Shown here in pieces: positions 32,363 through 44,203 of a stretch of DNA of 52,610 nucleotides. Every line of letters begins with the position of its first letter. The stretch's first letter is position 1. The stretch lies in contig JANBPT010000229.1 of the NCBI GenBank assembly GCA_027575765.1, forward strand, positions 1-52,610. The letters are read 5' to 3'. The stretch comes from Tieghemiomyces parasiticus. Its lineage: Eukaryota > Kickxellomycota > Dimargaritomycetes > Dimargaritales > Dimargaritaceae. A program made the translations under genes and the position numbers. Below the pieces are notes generated by a model that searched no databases, had not been told where the DNA came from, and saw nothing but the letters and a program-made list of their open reading frames with translations.

Positions 32363-34528
32363 ACCACCTTTCCACTTGAATTTTTAATCGGCTTTGGCTA
32401 AATGCAATTTTGGGGTCGCATATTTCGATGACGGTCCTACACATGGAATGAAGATGGCTTATATCCACTTTTTCTTGACCATTTAGAAAAATGTAAGCAT
32501 CATTAGTTCAGCTATGGTCCTGCTGGGTATGGTAAGACTAACTGTACAGGGCGACCTGGGTCTTGATTGCTGGGATGAGACCCAGGATATGTTGGCAGCT
32601 CTGACAGGATTCTGTTAAAAAAGTACTGTACAACTATATGCCATCACTAGATGGTTAGTCGATTCAGAAACACCGCTAGACTTCGTCATCCGACAAGTTC
32701 CAGTCGAAACATGACAGGCTTGCAGCCGAGAAATCTTGCCACCACAGATGAGGTCAATGCCTTCCATCTCGCCCCTGTACTTTCGTGTATGTAAGGTAAG
32801 GGGTGTGCATCGTCACCATATCTACACGTTTCCCCTATAACTATTTCATCACGCTTGCAGGTGGCGGCCACGGTCCGGTAAACGCTTCTGGTTCTACCAA
32901 CGTCCCGTCCTTGAATTTCAACGTGAGCCATGCATCAATGATCTACGCCACCATCTTCGAACAACCCACGCCAAAGGTGTGTCCTACTGATGAGAGCTGT
33001 TAGTAGATTGAGGGCATTATTATAGATAGGTATGCTCGTAGCTACTACTAGACACCTGGCGAAAAAAATAAACTGCTCGCTGTCGCGGTTTAACGGGCCC
33101 CTGCGCAACGGCCACGATATGTACTCGGGGAGTAGACAATGAGTATTAAAACAGTTTGACTCTGTCTGCCTATAGCTGGCACTTTCAGATTTTAGGTGGG
33201 TCCTCTAATTAGCAGGATGGCAGCTAAAGTAGCTTTAGAGGCCACTTTCCGGTCAAGTCGCAATACGAAGAGAGGCCGGCAGTACTGTGAAGCGGTCCGA
33301 ATTGGCACAACTGGTAAACAGATGGTTATGTGACGAGGATCGCGAGCCCGGCTGACTCCTGTGATCGCAAACCGAATGAGGTCGATACTGAGGGGTAGCA
33401 AGGGAAGAATAAGGAGATCGGGTCTTCAAACCTAAAGGAGGGGTGATCAGAGCTCTCCCAACATCTAAATTAAGGAGTAATTGTTGCATGATGGGTTGTG
33501 TATTACCACACCGCCCTAATCAACCGAGCTGTTGGTCAACGCCACGAAAGCGGGGGTAAAATCTGTTATTAAGGAGGTGAAACTTAGGGGGAGAGAACAT
33601 TCACGACTTGCGACCAGGCCATAGAAAGAACCTCTCAAGATGGACACAGTACTGGTTTTTGACCGTTATCCCTGTTGTAAGTAGAGGCCGGCAAGGCTCT
33701 AGGTCGTTTACTATTACGCACCATGGGACCAAGGCAGCATCCCCGACCTGAGGGGCCTTAAGTGGACGCGGCATGTAATTTGGTAGGATTGACTCAGTAT
33801 AGCGTTGACATCCCCACGCCATAGACAGGCAGGAAACGACTCAGCGCGTACCGATGCTAGACATACCTTGGGTCCTACACTTTGACCCCGCCACGCTAGC
33901 CCCTGGCCGACAACAGCAGTAACAACCCCTTTTCCCATTCGGAAAAAATGATCACTAGGCTTTGAGCGTCCTACTCGCCCTCGTACCCCAGGAGTTCAGG
34001 TGGGGTTCAGGTTAAATTGAGGAATGAACCATCTCCACCTTCCACATTGGTCTCGGATTATGCGAGGATCCGACGACAGCAGACTAGAGTAGCGTAGTTT
34101 AACGGAGGTTCCGTTCATGGAGAGGGGGAATGGTATCATTGTGGCCTTTCGAAATGATTCAACTCTACCTGTCTGACTCAGCTTGATCTGTCCCATTGTA
34201 ACCTCCCTTGCTCAAGAGTGAGTACAAGAAAGGGGGAATTGAGGCCGTTAAAGGGGCTGGGATGAGCCTACAGTGATTGGGCGAGGAAGGGGTAATTTGC
34301 TTACCGACGTACGACCGGGTGACTCCCTCCTGAAGACGAGCTCGGCCGATCCGCTACCCAGACCATCATAGTTGTCCGGCATATGGAGGCATAGAACGGG
34401 GAACCAATGTCGACGAAGGGTGGGCGGTTCCAGTGTCAAGACCAACGCCCTCTCCGTACCGGCCGCACTAGAGATAGTCTACTGCTCGAGAGATAATCTA
34501 CGGCATCAGCTCAGTTGAATGATGGTGA
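32363..34528. other. AT-rich spacer, possible isolated exons
   Basis: A candidate intron (GTATGT/GTAAGG near 32788-32796 to TTGCAG near 32860) is followed by a frame ending PTPKVCPTDESC at about 33003. No upstream coding sequence could be joined, so no gene is called. The rest holds short frames that I do not recognise. Confidence 0.4.
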
Positions 34529-34536
34529 TATAAATA
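34529..34536 (+). promoter_or_regulatory. TATA element of the secreted repeat-protein gene
   Basis: TATAAATA lies 188 nt upstream of the ATG at 34717, followed by a C/T/A-rich leader. Confidence 0.6.
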
Positions 34537-34716
34537 GGCTGGCCAGGAGCCACCGTTGATAGCTAATCATCCAAATCATCTACCCTCATCTGCTACACTA
34601 GCGGTCTCATCTGGCTACCCATTTACGATCCATCCCTCTCTATACTCCTACCGCATCACGTCTCTCAACTCAGAATTCAACTCACCCCACCCCTCACTAA
34701 ATCCAACGGCAACATC

Positions 34717-35142
34717 ATGAAGGTCAACGCCATCCTCCTCTCTGCTGCCCTCGTGGCCATCCTTTCCACTCCGGCCCTGACCCGCCCCTTTGATCAACTG
34801 TTCAACGATTTGGTGTGCGTCGACGTCAAGGCCCTGAACGACCACGGCCCCACCACTTCCGTGTGCAACCCCGCTGGTGGTAACGGTGCTGCCCCTGGCG
34901 GTAACGGCGGTAACGGAGGTAACCCTGGCGGTAACGGCGGTAACGGAGGTAACCCTGGCGGTAACGGCGGTAACGGAGGTAACCCTGGTGGTAACGGTGG
35001 TAACGGTGGTAATGGTGGTAACCCCGGCGGTAACGGTGGCAACGGTGGTGGTCCTGGCGGCAAGGGTGGCAACGGTGGTGCTCCTGGCGGCAAGGGTCGT
35101 CAGGGCGGAAAGGGCGGCAAGGGCGATAAAGACAAGTACTAA
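34717..35142 (+). CDS. Small secreted protein with Gly-Asn decapeptide repeats
   Basis: 141 residues. A signal peptide (about 1-22, KVNAILLSAALVAILSTPA) is followed by a short unique region with two Cys (34 and 50; VCVDVKALNDHGPTTSVC), likely a disulfide loop. From residue about 55 the protein is an array of GGNGGNGGNP decapeptides that drift into GGKGGNGG and end in a strongly basic tail (GKGRQGGKGGKGDKDKY). No family is recognised. Glycine-rich repeats of this kind occur in cell-wall and adhesive proteins, but a structural or wall role is only inference. Its own promoter element is visible. The antisense open frames over it arise from the repeat. Confidence 0.75.
   Translation: MKVNAILLSAALVAILSTPALTRPFDQLFNDLVCVDVKALNDHGPTTSVCNPAGGNGAAPGGNGGNGGNPGGNGGNGGNPGGNGGNGGNPGGNGGNGGNGGNPGGNGGNGGGPGGKGGNGGAPGGKGRQGGKGGKGDKDKY
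34891..35094. repeat. 30-bp tandem repeat (GGNGGNGGNP)
   Basis: Two adjacent perfect 30-bp copies (34921-34950 and 34951-34980; unit starts aaccctggcggtaacggc) and a near-perfect third at 34891-34920 are followed by more diverged copies. The gradient suggests expansion at the 5' side. Confidence 0.9.
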
Positions 35143-36141
35143 ACCGATCACGCACATAAACGGAGGATACTGCGACTCAGTGCGCAACGTACTGTGCGCA
35201 CCGAACTCTTCTTCAACCCTCGCCCCATAATAAATCGACCTCAATTAGCTCAAACGTCCGTTACTCTTGAACTGTGTGGATGACGTTGAGGTCTGGGAGA
35301 CTGACGCTATGTATTTCTTGAGATGTTAGAGAGTAGGAGCATAGGGAAGTCATTCACGTGAGGGCACGAATACAGTGCCGTGCTGATCCGCAAAGCTTTC
35401 ACAATGGGCAGGTTGCCCTGCCGAGTACCATTCGCCAATCCTCAGCGCGGGGTTGCACAGACATGACAGCTTGTCAGACTCGGAGCGCTTAGCTGTGGAG
35501 TGAGAGATACTAGCGAAATATTAACTGCAGGCTTAGCCGAGTGCTCGGCATCGACTGTTTGACCATATGAGGCGGTTGACACATCTCGACTAAGTACCTT
35601 AGGGAGGGTCACTTCAGGGCCAGAAGGTATGCGGTAGTGTTCACCTAACTTTGTCTTCAGCGCCCCTAAGCGATCCTCCACCCGCGGTTCCTTGATGTTT
35701 GAGGTAAGCAGACACTTCAGCCACTACTCCCCTTCAATGGGCACTTCTCTTCTACGCTGGCCAAGCGATTCTTGGCCGGCCCGACAACTCCTGCCCCTAA
35801 CTACCACGCCGACCTCTCTCATCTCATCACCTTCTCCATCGCCGAGGCATCTGTATTTTCTATTCTCCCTTAACCTACGGAACACATGGTTAAATCCCGA
35901 CCTCACCACACCATCCATCGGTCCATTGTAATTTATCCTTCGTCGCCTTCGAATTCTTCTGTTTCAATTTCGCTGTACCCTCCCAACTCGCGGACAATAC
36001 CCCACCCCTCTTGCCCCCTTCCCGGACCGCCGGGCCATTCTCGCCCAAGCCCATTCAGGACCCCTTCTCCCTTATCTACGTATCTATCACTGGCATTGCC
36101 CATCCCGTGACGCCACGGCTGCGGCCATTTTCTGCCTCCCC
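35143..36141. other. Intergenic upstream of BCK1
   Basis: The 3' flank of the secreted protein and a long C/T-rich BCK1 leader (about 35830-36141). No gene was recognised. Confidence 0.45.
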
Positions 36142-39100
36142 ATGGCTGCCCATCCGCCCAACTCACCTCACAGCGGGGTTGCCCAGACTATCCCGTCAGC
36201 CAGCGACCCACCATTGCGAGGGGTGCCAGCCGGAACTGTGCCAAGTCGGTCGCTGCCGCCATCGGTTGAGCTGGCTTGGACTCCGTCTGATGTGGCCGAA
36301 TGGCTCCGGCTCAACGACTTTGAAGAATATACGCCTTTGTTCCAATGTAAGTCATTAAACTGGTCGGGTGGTGGGAGACTGGCTTGCCTGTCCGTTCCAT
36401 GTCCCCTCTCCCGTCTCGGGTATAGCCCTGTATCTAATGTGGTTCCTTCCGTATGCTAACCTTGACCGGCCCGATGCCATCATGCACAATAACTTGTGCC
36501 ATCCTAGCCCACCGTATACATGGCCCGGCGTTCGCACAGCTCACGCATGAACGACTCCGGCAAATTGGTATCCCGACTGTACGCGACCGGGCGCGGCTAC
36601 TCAACGCTTCCCGCAAAGCACTCAACCGGCCGGACACCAGTCGCTCGGTGCGGAGGCCGATTCACCACACGGTGACCGGCCTGGGCGTGCGCATCCCTGA
36701 GCGTGGCGCCTTACCCCTCTTTTCAGATCCTGATTATCCCTCCGACAGTTCGTACGTGCCCAGCAACGGAAGTAGTGCTAACTCGCCAGTCCATCCCGGG
36801 CCGGCGCTGCTGGCCCCTCAGCGGGCCGCTTTCCCGCCATCGCACCCGCCCTCAACCCATTCGGCACCCATCTCGCCCCTATCCATCACCTCCCAGCGAT
36901 CTCCCCTCGATGAAGCTGGCGTGGCGGCCGACACCGAAACCTCCCCATTAGAATATGCAGTGGCCGACAAACTGCCCTTTCGCCCCAACGACCCGGGATA
37001 CGGCCCACGGTGGGGGCCCTCCCCTCTGACCGCCCCCACCAACTCGACCGCACCGGGGCCTGTCGCCTGCTCACTTGCTCTCCCAAACGCCACCGTTCCG
37101 CCACCACTGCCACCGCAGCAACATCAACCCTACACCGTGACCGCCGCCGCCGGTCCCCGGTCGGCCCCAGAGAAGGGACCCCAAAATCGCCCGCCTGTAC
37201 TGTTAGACCCACGTGGCCACGTCACCAAGCGCGATTCGACCGGCCACGTCGCCCTCCCCGTCCATCTTCGGGCCCACACGCAGTACACGCGGGGCAGTTC
37301 CCGCGCCCAGTATGGCGTTCCCCCGCCCCATTTGGCCGTGCACAAGGCTGGCGAGCTCAACCACCTCGACCTGGGTCGGAGAGCCCCGAGTCCCGCCGCG
37401 AGTCGGCCCGCATCGACCTTCCAGATCCCTACCGCCCCTGAATCAATCAAGTCAGTGGACCCGACGTGTCACCACTCTCTTTCCAGTGACCACCTCCCGC
37501 TCCCGCCCGCCGATCAACCGCACACTGCCGAACGCGACGCTCGCGCGGCCCGAACAGCGGCCGAACCCCTGATTGCCGCCAACCTTCCCATACCGGCTAT
37601 CCTCGACGAGTTCTCCATTTACCCACGAAGTAGCTCACTCAACTACAACCACGGGCTGGAAGCTGCTGAAGCGGTCCCCGCCGGCGGAGCCCCGACCCGT
37701 GACGGACCCGTGCCGTACAATCACCCCGGCCGCGGGCTGACCGTGGCCACTCGGCCTTTGCCCATTACAGGATCGGCCTCTTCGTCCACCTCAAACCTTA
37801 CAGGGACTCCGTACCACACCTGGTCAGGCCGGGCCCCCGACAGCGCATCGACAACGGACCTCACGGGCAAGTCTAGCGCCGCCTCGGGGGGCAGTGGTGG
37901 CTTCTTTAGTACCTTGTTCAAGCCTTTCTCGGGCTCGAACCGGCGTAAGAGCGTGTACGGGGTAGCCGGCCGGGACCCCAGCGAGATGTCCAAACAGTCT
38001 AGCCTCCCGTCCCACGGCAGTCCCGCCCTAACCGTGGCCGCCCTACACAGCTCACCGAAACTGCAGGGTCGGTCCGCCCGTCCGCTACTCTTCTCTGTTC
38101 AGGCCCGCTTGGACACCGACCGGCGCTATAATATCGTCGAGATTTCCAACGTCAGCAACGGGGCGGCCATCCGTGAGCGACTGTGCGCCACGATTGGCAT
38201 GGATCCACACTCCGACCTGTACACGGTGTGGCTGGAGCCCTCGCGCGGCGACCCCCGCCGCTCGCCCGACCCGGCACTCCCTTCGGGCCCTCTGAGTGAC
38301 GACGAGATTTGGACACTTAGCCAGCGTGCTAATGCCCGCGATGCCCCTACCGTCCGCTTTGTAATCTCCGTGGCCCGAACTCCCAGCCAGATTCCGCCAC
38401 CCGCCGGCCTACCGCCCAATATTGGCCGCCAAGCCAACCACTACGGGCGGGTCAGCCCGCATCACCGCAGCCCTGTCGAGCCCGGGGAGGCCCTCCCAGG
38501 GTTCCCGCCGACCCGCGCTGCTGACTTACCTCTCTACCCAGACGAGGTTTTCGCCGCTTTCAAAGTACCACCCCATCCGGGCCAGGGAAGGGCACAGTCA
38601 CCCTACCGGTCCAATGGTGGCAGCGGACCCCCCAGCACCGACTCGCACCGCCTGTCGGATGTGGGTAGCGATACGAGTGATACGGGTGCCGTGGTGGGGT
38701 TCGAACGGTCTAGCCGCTGGGAGATGTTGGCGGGCCTCACCGGGCCTGGTGGCGAATCCGTGTCGTTGAGTGAACTATCCATGCAAGAGCTGCAGCGGCT
38801 CGCGGCTGCTCCTCCCGGTCCGTCGGCATTAGCCCGGCCACCCTCGTTCGCGGTCCGCTCCTCGCGGTCCTCACTCTCCAACGGGAGTCCGGTGAGCCAG
38901 TCCCCGCCCCGTGGCCACCTAGAACGGCTATCCATGAGCTCGACTGGCTCCGGCCAGGTGCCGTCAGCTGCCACTACGGCCACTGTCACCTCGCCCACCC
39001 GGCGGCCAGGGGGGCTGCTCACCATCGACACCCAAGCCGGCCGATCCCGTGACTCACTACGGGCTGGTGACGGCCAACGGTTCTCTGGGAGCCAATCCTC

Positions 39101-42100
39101 CCCGCGGGGACCCCTACAACGTGCGGGGCCGCTCTCCTCCGACCTGGGCGGACTGACCCCCTCCGGCATCTCCCCGAGTACCCGCTATGCTACCGAGGCC
39201 CCAACTCCACCCCGTCACTCGCCCATGAGCCCACGCGCCTGGAACACCCTCTTCCCCAGTCACCACGTGATGGCCACTGACGAACCCACAGATACAGCCA
39301 AGCACACCCCCCAGGCCTCAGAACTTTGGCATACCCCGGTGCTGGACGCCTTGACATCGCCCGCCGGCTCTGGCACCAATTCTCCGGCCACGGGTGGTCC
39401 GGGTAAATACTCGGACCTGTGGCACACGCCCATGAAACCCAAGTCCTCGGCCGAGCCAGCGCACGACAAGTCCAGCGAGTTGTGGTCGAGGCCGCCCATC
39501 GCGGGGGCCGGCACTCCGTCAGCCAACGGTGGCAGTAGTAACAGCAGCAGCAAGGCCGCCCTCGATGCCGCGTTCGACCGGGCCCGCCGTGATGCCGCCC
39601 AACCGGACGAAGCCACAAGTTCACCCCTTGCCTCTGCCTCACAGCTGGCCTCCGCAACCACTGCGGCGCCCGGAACGGTGCTCACCGCTCAGCGCGCGGT
39701 CCTGGACCATGCCCGCCCGTCCTTGGAGTCCACCTCTTCCAACTGCAGCGAGTACTACGACGCCTCCGAGGGTCCAACCCCGGAGAAGCGGGAGCAGCGG
39801 TCGTCGTCTCTGCGCCGCGCCCCGTCGGATATCCCGGATAGAGCGACCGCTATGCAAATGCCGCGCCATCCGGACGTGTTACGGACCCCCGCCCGGCACC
39901 AACTCGAACTGCGTCACTCGCGGTCTAATTCAGACTGCTCGCGAATGCTGGGCGGCAAGCGACACATGCGCACACCGTCAGGCAGCTCTACGCGATCTCG
40001 GGCGGGTTCGCGCGCGGGCATCATTATGACCCCCGAACAGGCGGCCTCGGCGCTGAGCGGCTTGAGCAGTAACAACAGCAGCGCGGCGTCCCTGCCCCGT
40101 CTGACCGGGTCGCGGACGACGTTGTCCCGCGTATCTAGTAACGCTAGCCAACGCACAGACGGTAGTCAGTGGGACAATATCTCGGTTCAGTCCTGGAACC
40201 ACCGGCCTACCACCCAGCTCATGATTAACAACTTGGACCTGTTCTTTCCACACCACGACCTAGACCAGCCCATCATCGAACCCCTCCCTGAAGTGGCGGA
40301 AGGGTTCGATCCCGAGGTTGATACAATGCCGGGGCCGACGGCGACCGTGAATTTGTCATCTACTCCGCCACTGGGTTCTTTCGGATCCGAGCCGATCATG
40401 GCCGCAGTCCCGCAACGTCCGCCGACAAAGGGCCTAGGCCTGGATTTTGGCGGCAACCCGCCTGTTCAGCTGTCACCCATCACCGAGTCAGAAAGCGATT
40501 TGCGGGATCCTTGCGCCCTCCTGGCCTCCTCTGCTTCGCCGCCGCGCCCTTTTGAACGTATCGAGACCACGAGTAGCGCGGGTTCCGTAGCTGCTGGTTC
40601 GGTCGACTCCCCCGGTCGGTCGACCCAGCGGGACTCCTCGATACCGCTGCCACGCCTGGCGGACGCCGTGGTAGCTAGCCGTAAGCGCAGCGTACGGTTT
40701 GTCGTGCAGCAGGCTCAGAAGCGCCGGACTCTGCTCGAACGGCAGAGCCTGTCGCAGCGTACTCCGAGCGGCCGCAGCCAGGTCGAAAGCCCCATGGTGC
40801 CGATTCGCACATCGACCGATCTGGGGCGCAGTCAAGAATCCCTGCACCAGCTGCGCTCGAGCCTGGCCCGTGCCTCCGTCACGTCAGTAGATCGAGCCGG
40901 CCTGGCTCATTCCCCGTCGATCCGTGCGCAGGAGTCGTTCGAGCCACCGTCAAGCGAGGCCCCCCTGGGCTCCACCTCCATCGCTTCACTCGTCACCGCC
41001 GCCTATGCCGCTTCTCCGCCCGCCGACGCCTCGGTGGCGCCACGCTCGGGTCTACTCCGCCGCCAGTCCACCCGGCTGTGGGGTCACCGTGTCACCGAAG
41101 TTCGCCCGCAGAAAGGTGGTAGTACCGGTGGGGGTGACGAACCCCCCGGCCGTCGACCCTCACACAAGGGCATCACACCGGCTGCGGCCACTCCTACCAC
41201 CACCGCCGCCGCCGCCACCGCCACCACCCCTAACCAGGGCTCGCCTCAGGCAGTTCACTCCCCGCCGACTCGCCGCAACACCCTCGACCCGCTGATCGCC
41301 GTGGTGGGCGACCAGGCGGCTGGAATGCAGACGCTCAAGATCCAGTGGCTGAAGGGTCGGTTGATTGGTAAGGGATCGTTTGGCCGGGTGTACCATGCCA
41401 TCAACGCTGCTACCGGTGAGTTCATGGCGGTGAAGCAGATCGAGCTGCCGCGCACCGCCAATGCAGTTATCAACGCCCGCCAACGAGCCATGATCAAGGC
41501 GCTATACGACGAGACGAAGTTTCTCAAGGACTTTGATATGGAGAACATTGTGCAGTACCTCGGATTCGATGTGGTGGACAACACGATGAATATCTTTCTG
41601 GAGTACGTGGCCGGCGGCAGTATTGCCACGCTCATCAAACAGCACGGGCCATTAGCCGAACCAGTGATGCACTCCTTCTGTCGACAGACGCTGAGTGGCT
41701 TGGCCTACATCCACAGCCACAACGTGCTGCACCGTGACATTAAGGGCGGCAACATTTTGGTTGACGACCGCGGCGTGTGCAAGATTTCGGATTTCGGGAT
41801 TTCAAAGCGTAACGACTACGAACTCGCCTACGACTGCAACTCACGCATGTCCCTACAGGGCTCGGTGTTTTGGATGGCCCCCGAGGTGGTCCAAGCCGCC
41901 GGGTACAGCGCCAAGGTGGATATTTGGAGCTTCGGGTGTCTAGTCCTCGAGATGTGGACCGGGCAGCGACCCTGGCTTAACTTTAACGATATCCAGACCA
42001 TGTACAAGCTCGGATCCAACTGCCCGCCCCCGCTCCCGGACGATGTGGACGCCGACTGCACCACCCTGCTCAACTTGTGTTTCAACCCCGACCCGCTTGG

Positions 42101-42215
42101 TCGCCCTACCGCCACGGAACTGCTGAATAACGCCTTCTGCCAGGTTGAGCCCAATTTCAACTATGTGGATTACTACGGGGCTGCCTCGGAGTCATCGGTG
42201 GATAACTACGCCTGA
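36142..42215 (+). CDS. BCK1: BCK1-type MAP kinase kinase kinase with SAM and Ras-association domains
   Basis: Exons are 36142-36346 and 36508-42215 (donor CAAT|GTAAGT, acceptor CCTAG|CCC), giving 1970 residues. The intron falls inside the SAM domain (about 46-110): WTPSDVAEWLRLNDFEEYTP joins GPAFAQLTHERLRQIGI. A Ras-association/Ras-binding-like domain is at about 593-693 (RPLLFSVQARLDTDRRYNIV). Disordered Ser/Pro-rich linkers follow. The kinase domain is at about 1683-1950: GKGSFG loop, Lys in FMAVKQIE, HRDIKGGN, DFGIS, and the BCK1-typical SRMSLQGSVFWMAPEVVQ and YSAKVDIWSFGCLVLEMWTG. In yeast BCK1 acts below Pkc1 in the cell-wall integrity cascade and phosphorylates Mkk1/2. The domain layout also resembles Ste11/Byr2, but the kinase sequence favours BCK1. 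The linker repeats an [E/D]LWHTP motif near residues 1007 and 1038, with a variant (ELWSRP) near 1058. Confidence 0.93.
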
Positions 42216-43183
42216 TCTGCGAGCATTTCTCTAACCATCCTCCTCCGCCCCCGTCCCACTCCATCCCTCCCTTTCGTTGCGGGATCCAGTATGCGTGGAC
42301 TGTACTGAAGTCTTTCGATGCAATCGCCCGAGACCAGGTGGAATGATTATGTGGGAACCTCTGTACCCCGGCAGTCGCAGTGACGATTGGTCTGTTGGCA
42401 AGTAAATATAAAATCTAACCTGCGCCCCTCATTATCCGTAGATGGGGCCTATTTTTCGGGACCGTTGGCATGATGGTAGATCTAGCACGAAAGCTACTCG
42501 CGGGGTGACTGCGTCAAGTCAGGGCTGAGCAGGTCGAAAATATTGACCTGTCCCCGTCCCGGTACTCGAAGACGTGGGGGGTGGAGAGAGAGAGAAGAGG
42601 GGAGTATTGCTGAACATACAGAGGTCGCAAACCTGGACCCACTTCGGGTAGAGTCGACGGGCCACACACGCTGGCCCTTTAACGCCATTTGAGACGGTGC
42701 AACCACGGTGTACCCCCTTTGTCGTGCCACCACGACTACAACCGAACCAGCTTTCCCCAATGGCGAGAGTGGGCTATACTCTCTTCTTCTTCTTCTTCTT
42801 CCTCCTCCTCCCCACTACAGTGCATCCCCCAACCCTTGGAGGCAAGGAAGGCGGACGGGACAGGAGAGGATCGGGGGGTGGGGCAGGGTAGGGTGGGGAG
42901 CGCTGCTCTCGGCTAATCCTGGTCAGTTGCGGTCCGCTTTACCGCTCATTACGCCAGTAAACATCGAAACCCACCAGCTTTAACTCCAGTCGATAGCGAC
43001 TCAACTCTCCACCCTGCTGCGACCTCTAAACCCCAGTGCACGTCACTCTTTGACCCCTCGGTCCTCAAACTTCCGCCCGCTCCCTCATTCGCCGAGTTCT
43101 CTCTCTCCTTACCCTTCCAGCTATACGTTGTTTTCAGCCCCCCCCTCCCCAGCCCACCTCACCTTGTTCAATTACTTCCCCCC
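42216..43183. other. Intergenic BCK1 to uridine kinase
   Basis: The BCK1 3' flank and the uridine kinase promoter. A TTC/TCC triplet tract lies at about 42781-42812, and the leader before 43184 is C/T-rich. No gene was seen. Confidence 0.5.
42781..42812. repeat. (CTT)n/(CTC)n microsatellite
   Basis: Consecutive CTT triplets followed by CTC triplets in the spacer before the uridine kinase gene. Confidence 0.85.
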
Positions 43184-44203
43184 ATGATGGCCCAACGTGA
43201 CCCGTCGACCTCCCCCGCCCTGGTGCCCTTCCACCTGGACGAGGACATTTCGGCGCTGCACCTACACTCAGCCCCAGTCGTCCCGGGTGGCAGCAACAGC
43301 AGCAGCAGCGGCAATAGCCACAACCACAGCAACAACTCACGCTCCGAAGCTGAAGAGGCCCTGACCTGCCCGCCGCTGGTCGTGGGTATCGCCGGAGGCT
43401 GGTGTTCGGGCAAAAGCTGCATGGCCTCCGTAGTCCGCGAACGCATCACCGACGAACCTTACATGCGCGACCGTCGGGTGCTCCTCCTCAACCAGGACGA
43501 CTTCCACCGTGAGCTGGACCCCCATGAACGTGAGCTGGCCCGCGCCGGTAAACTTAACTTGGACCACCCGGAGGCGTTTGACTTTGAGTTGCTCGACCAG
43601 GTCCTCACGGCCCTACGGGCTTGTTACCCTACTACTACTACTACTACTACTACTTCGTCCCAACGGCCGTCGGAGTCGAGCTCCGAGTCCCCCGCGGCCA
43701 CGGCTGCTACGGCCACCCCAGTGGTGGTGGAGGTGACCCTACCCCAATGGGACCCGGTCGAGTTTGTACGTCGGCCGGGACGTACCGTCACCACCCCACC
43801 CGACGTGATTCTCCTGACGGGCGTGCTCATTCTCTACAAACGCCGGGTTCGCCAACGGTTGTCGTTGGCTCTTTTTGTGGATATTGATAGCGACACGCGG
43901 CTGAGTCGCCAGGTCACGGCTTTAATGGAAGCGGAGAACCGGCCGAGTGGGGTGTCGTCGTCGTCGTCGTCGGGTCCGAATGACGTTGTTGAAGCACCAC
44001 CGGCCGCCACGGGTGATGGTGGAACTAGTGGTGGTCGGCTCAGTCAGATGCTTAACCATTATACCCACGTGTCCAAGCCGACATTTGAAGAGTTTATCTG
44101 GCCCACCAAGCGGTGGGCGGATATCATCGTCCCCCGCGGTCGGGATAACACCGTGGCGATTAATATGATTTTGCAGACGGTGACCGAAATGTTCAAGGCC
44201 TAG
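43184..44203 (+). CDS. URK1: Uridine (uridine-cytidine) kinase with low-complexity insertions
   Basis: 339 residues; adjacent ATGs at 43184 and 43187. The P-loop is GGWCSGKS (71-78), which departs from the usual GGTASGKT/S. NQDDFHRELDPHERELARAG and NLDHPEAFDFELLDQVLTAL match the phosphate-acceptor/substrate region of uridine kinases. Later come DVILLTGVLILYKRRVRQRL (usual EGIL...R), FVDIDSDTRLSRQV and the C-terminal HVSKPTFEEFIWPTKRWADI followed by PRGRDNTVAINMI. It phosphorylates uridine and cytidine in pyrimidine salvage. Three low-complexity segments interrupt the fold: Ser/Asn/His-rich (36-53), Thr/Ser (148-170, partly encoded by eight ACT codons) and Ser/Gly (about 250-280). An N-terminal extension of about 60 residues is absent from bacterial Udk. 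Confidence 0.85.
   Translation: MMAQRDPSTSPALVPFHLDEDISALHLHSAPVVPGGSNSSSSGNSHNHSNNSRSEAEEALTCPPLVVGIAGGWCSGKSCMASVVRERITDEPYMRDRRVLLLNQDDFHRELDPHERELARAGKLNLDHPEAFDFELLDQVLTALRACYPTTTTTTTTSSQRPSESSSESPAATAATATPVVVEVTLPQWDPVEFVRRPGRTVTTPPDVILLTGVLILYKRRVRQRLSLALFVDIDSDTRLSRQVTALMEAENRPSGVSSSSSSGPNDVVEAPPAATGDGGTSGGRLSQMLNHYTHVSKPTFEEFIWPTKRWADIIVPRGRDNTVAINMILQTVTEMFKA
43631..43654 (+). repeat. (ACT)8 trinucleotide repeat in coding sequence
   Basis: Eight consecutive ACT codons encode Thr8 in the uridine kinase. Pure codon identity marks it as a slippage-prone microsatellite. Confidence 0.9.

Noticed and set aside
32700..33003. A possible two-exon gene with GTATGT...TTGCAG and a C-terminal exon ending CPTDESC.
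   Set aside because: No upstream exon could be joined and no family is recognised, so a single short frame is insufficient.
34648..35244. 198-codon minus-strand Thr/Val-rich frame and two other frames over the Gly-Asn repeat gene.
   Set aside because: All arise from the 30-bp repeat read in other frames. Only the plus-strand frame has a signal peptide and a TATA element at the local distance.
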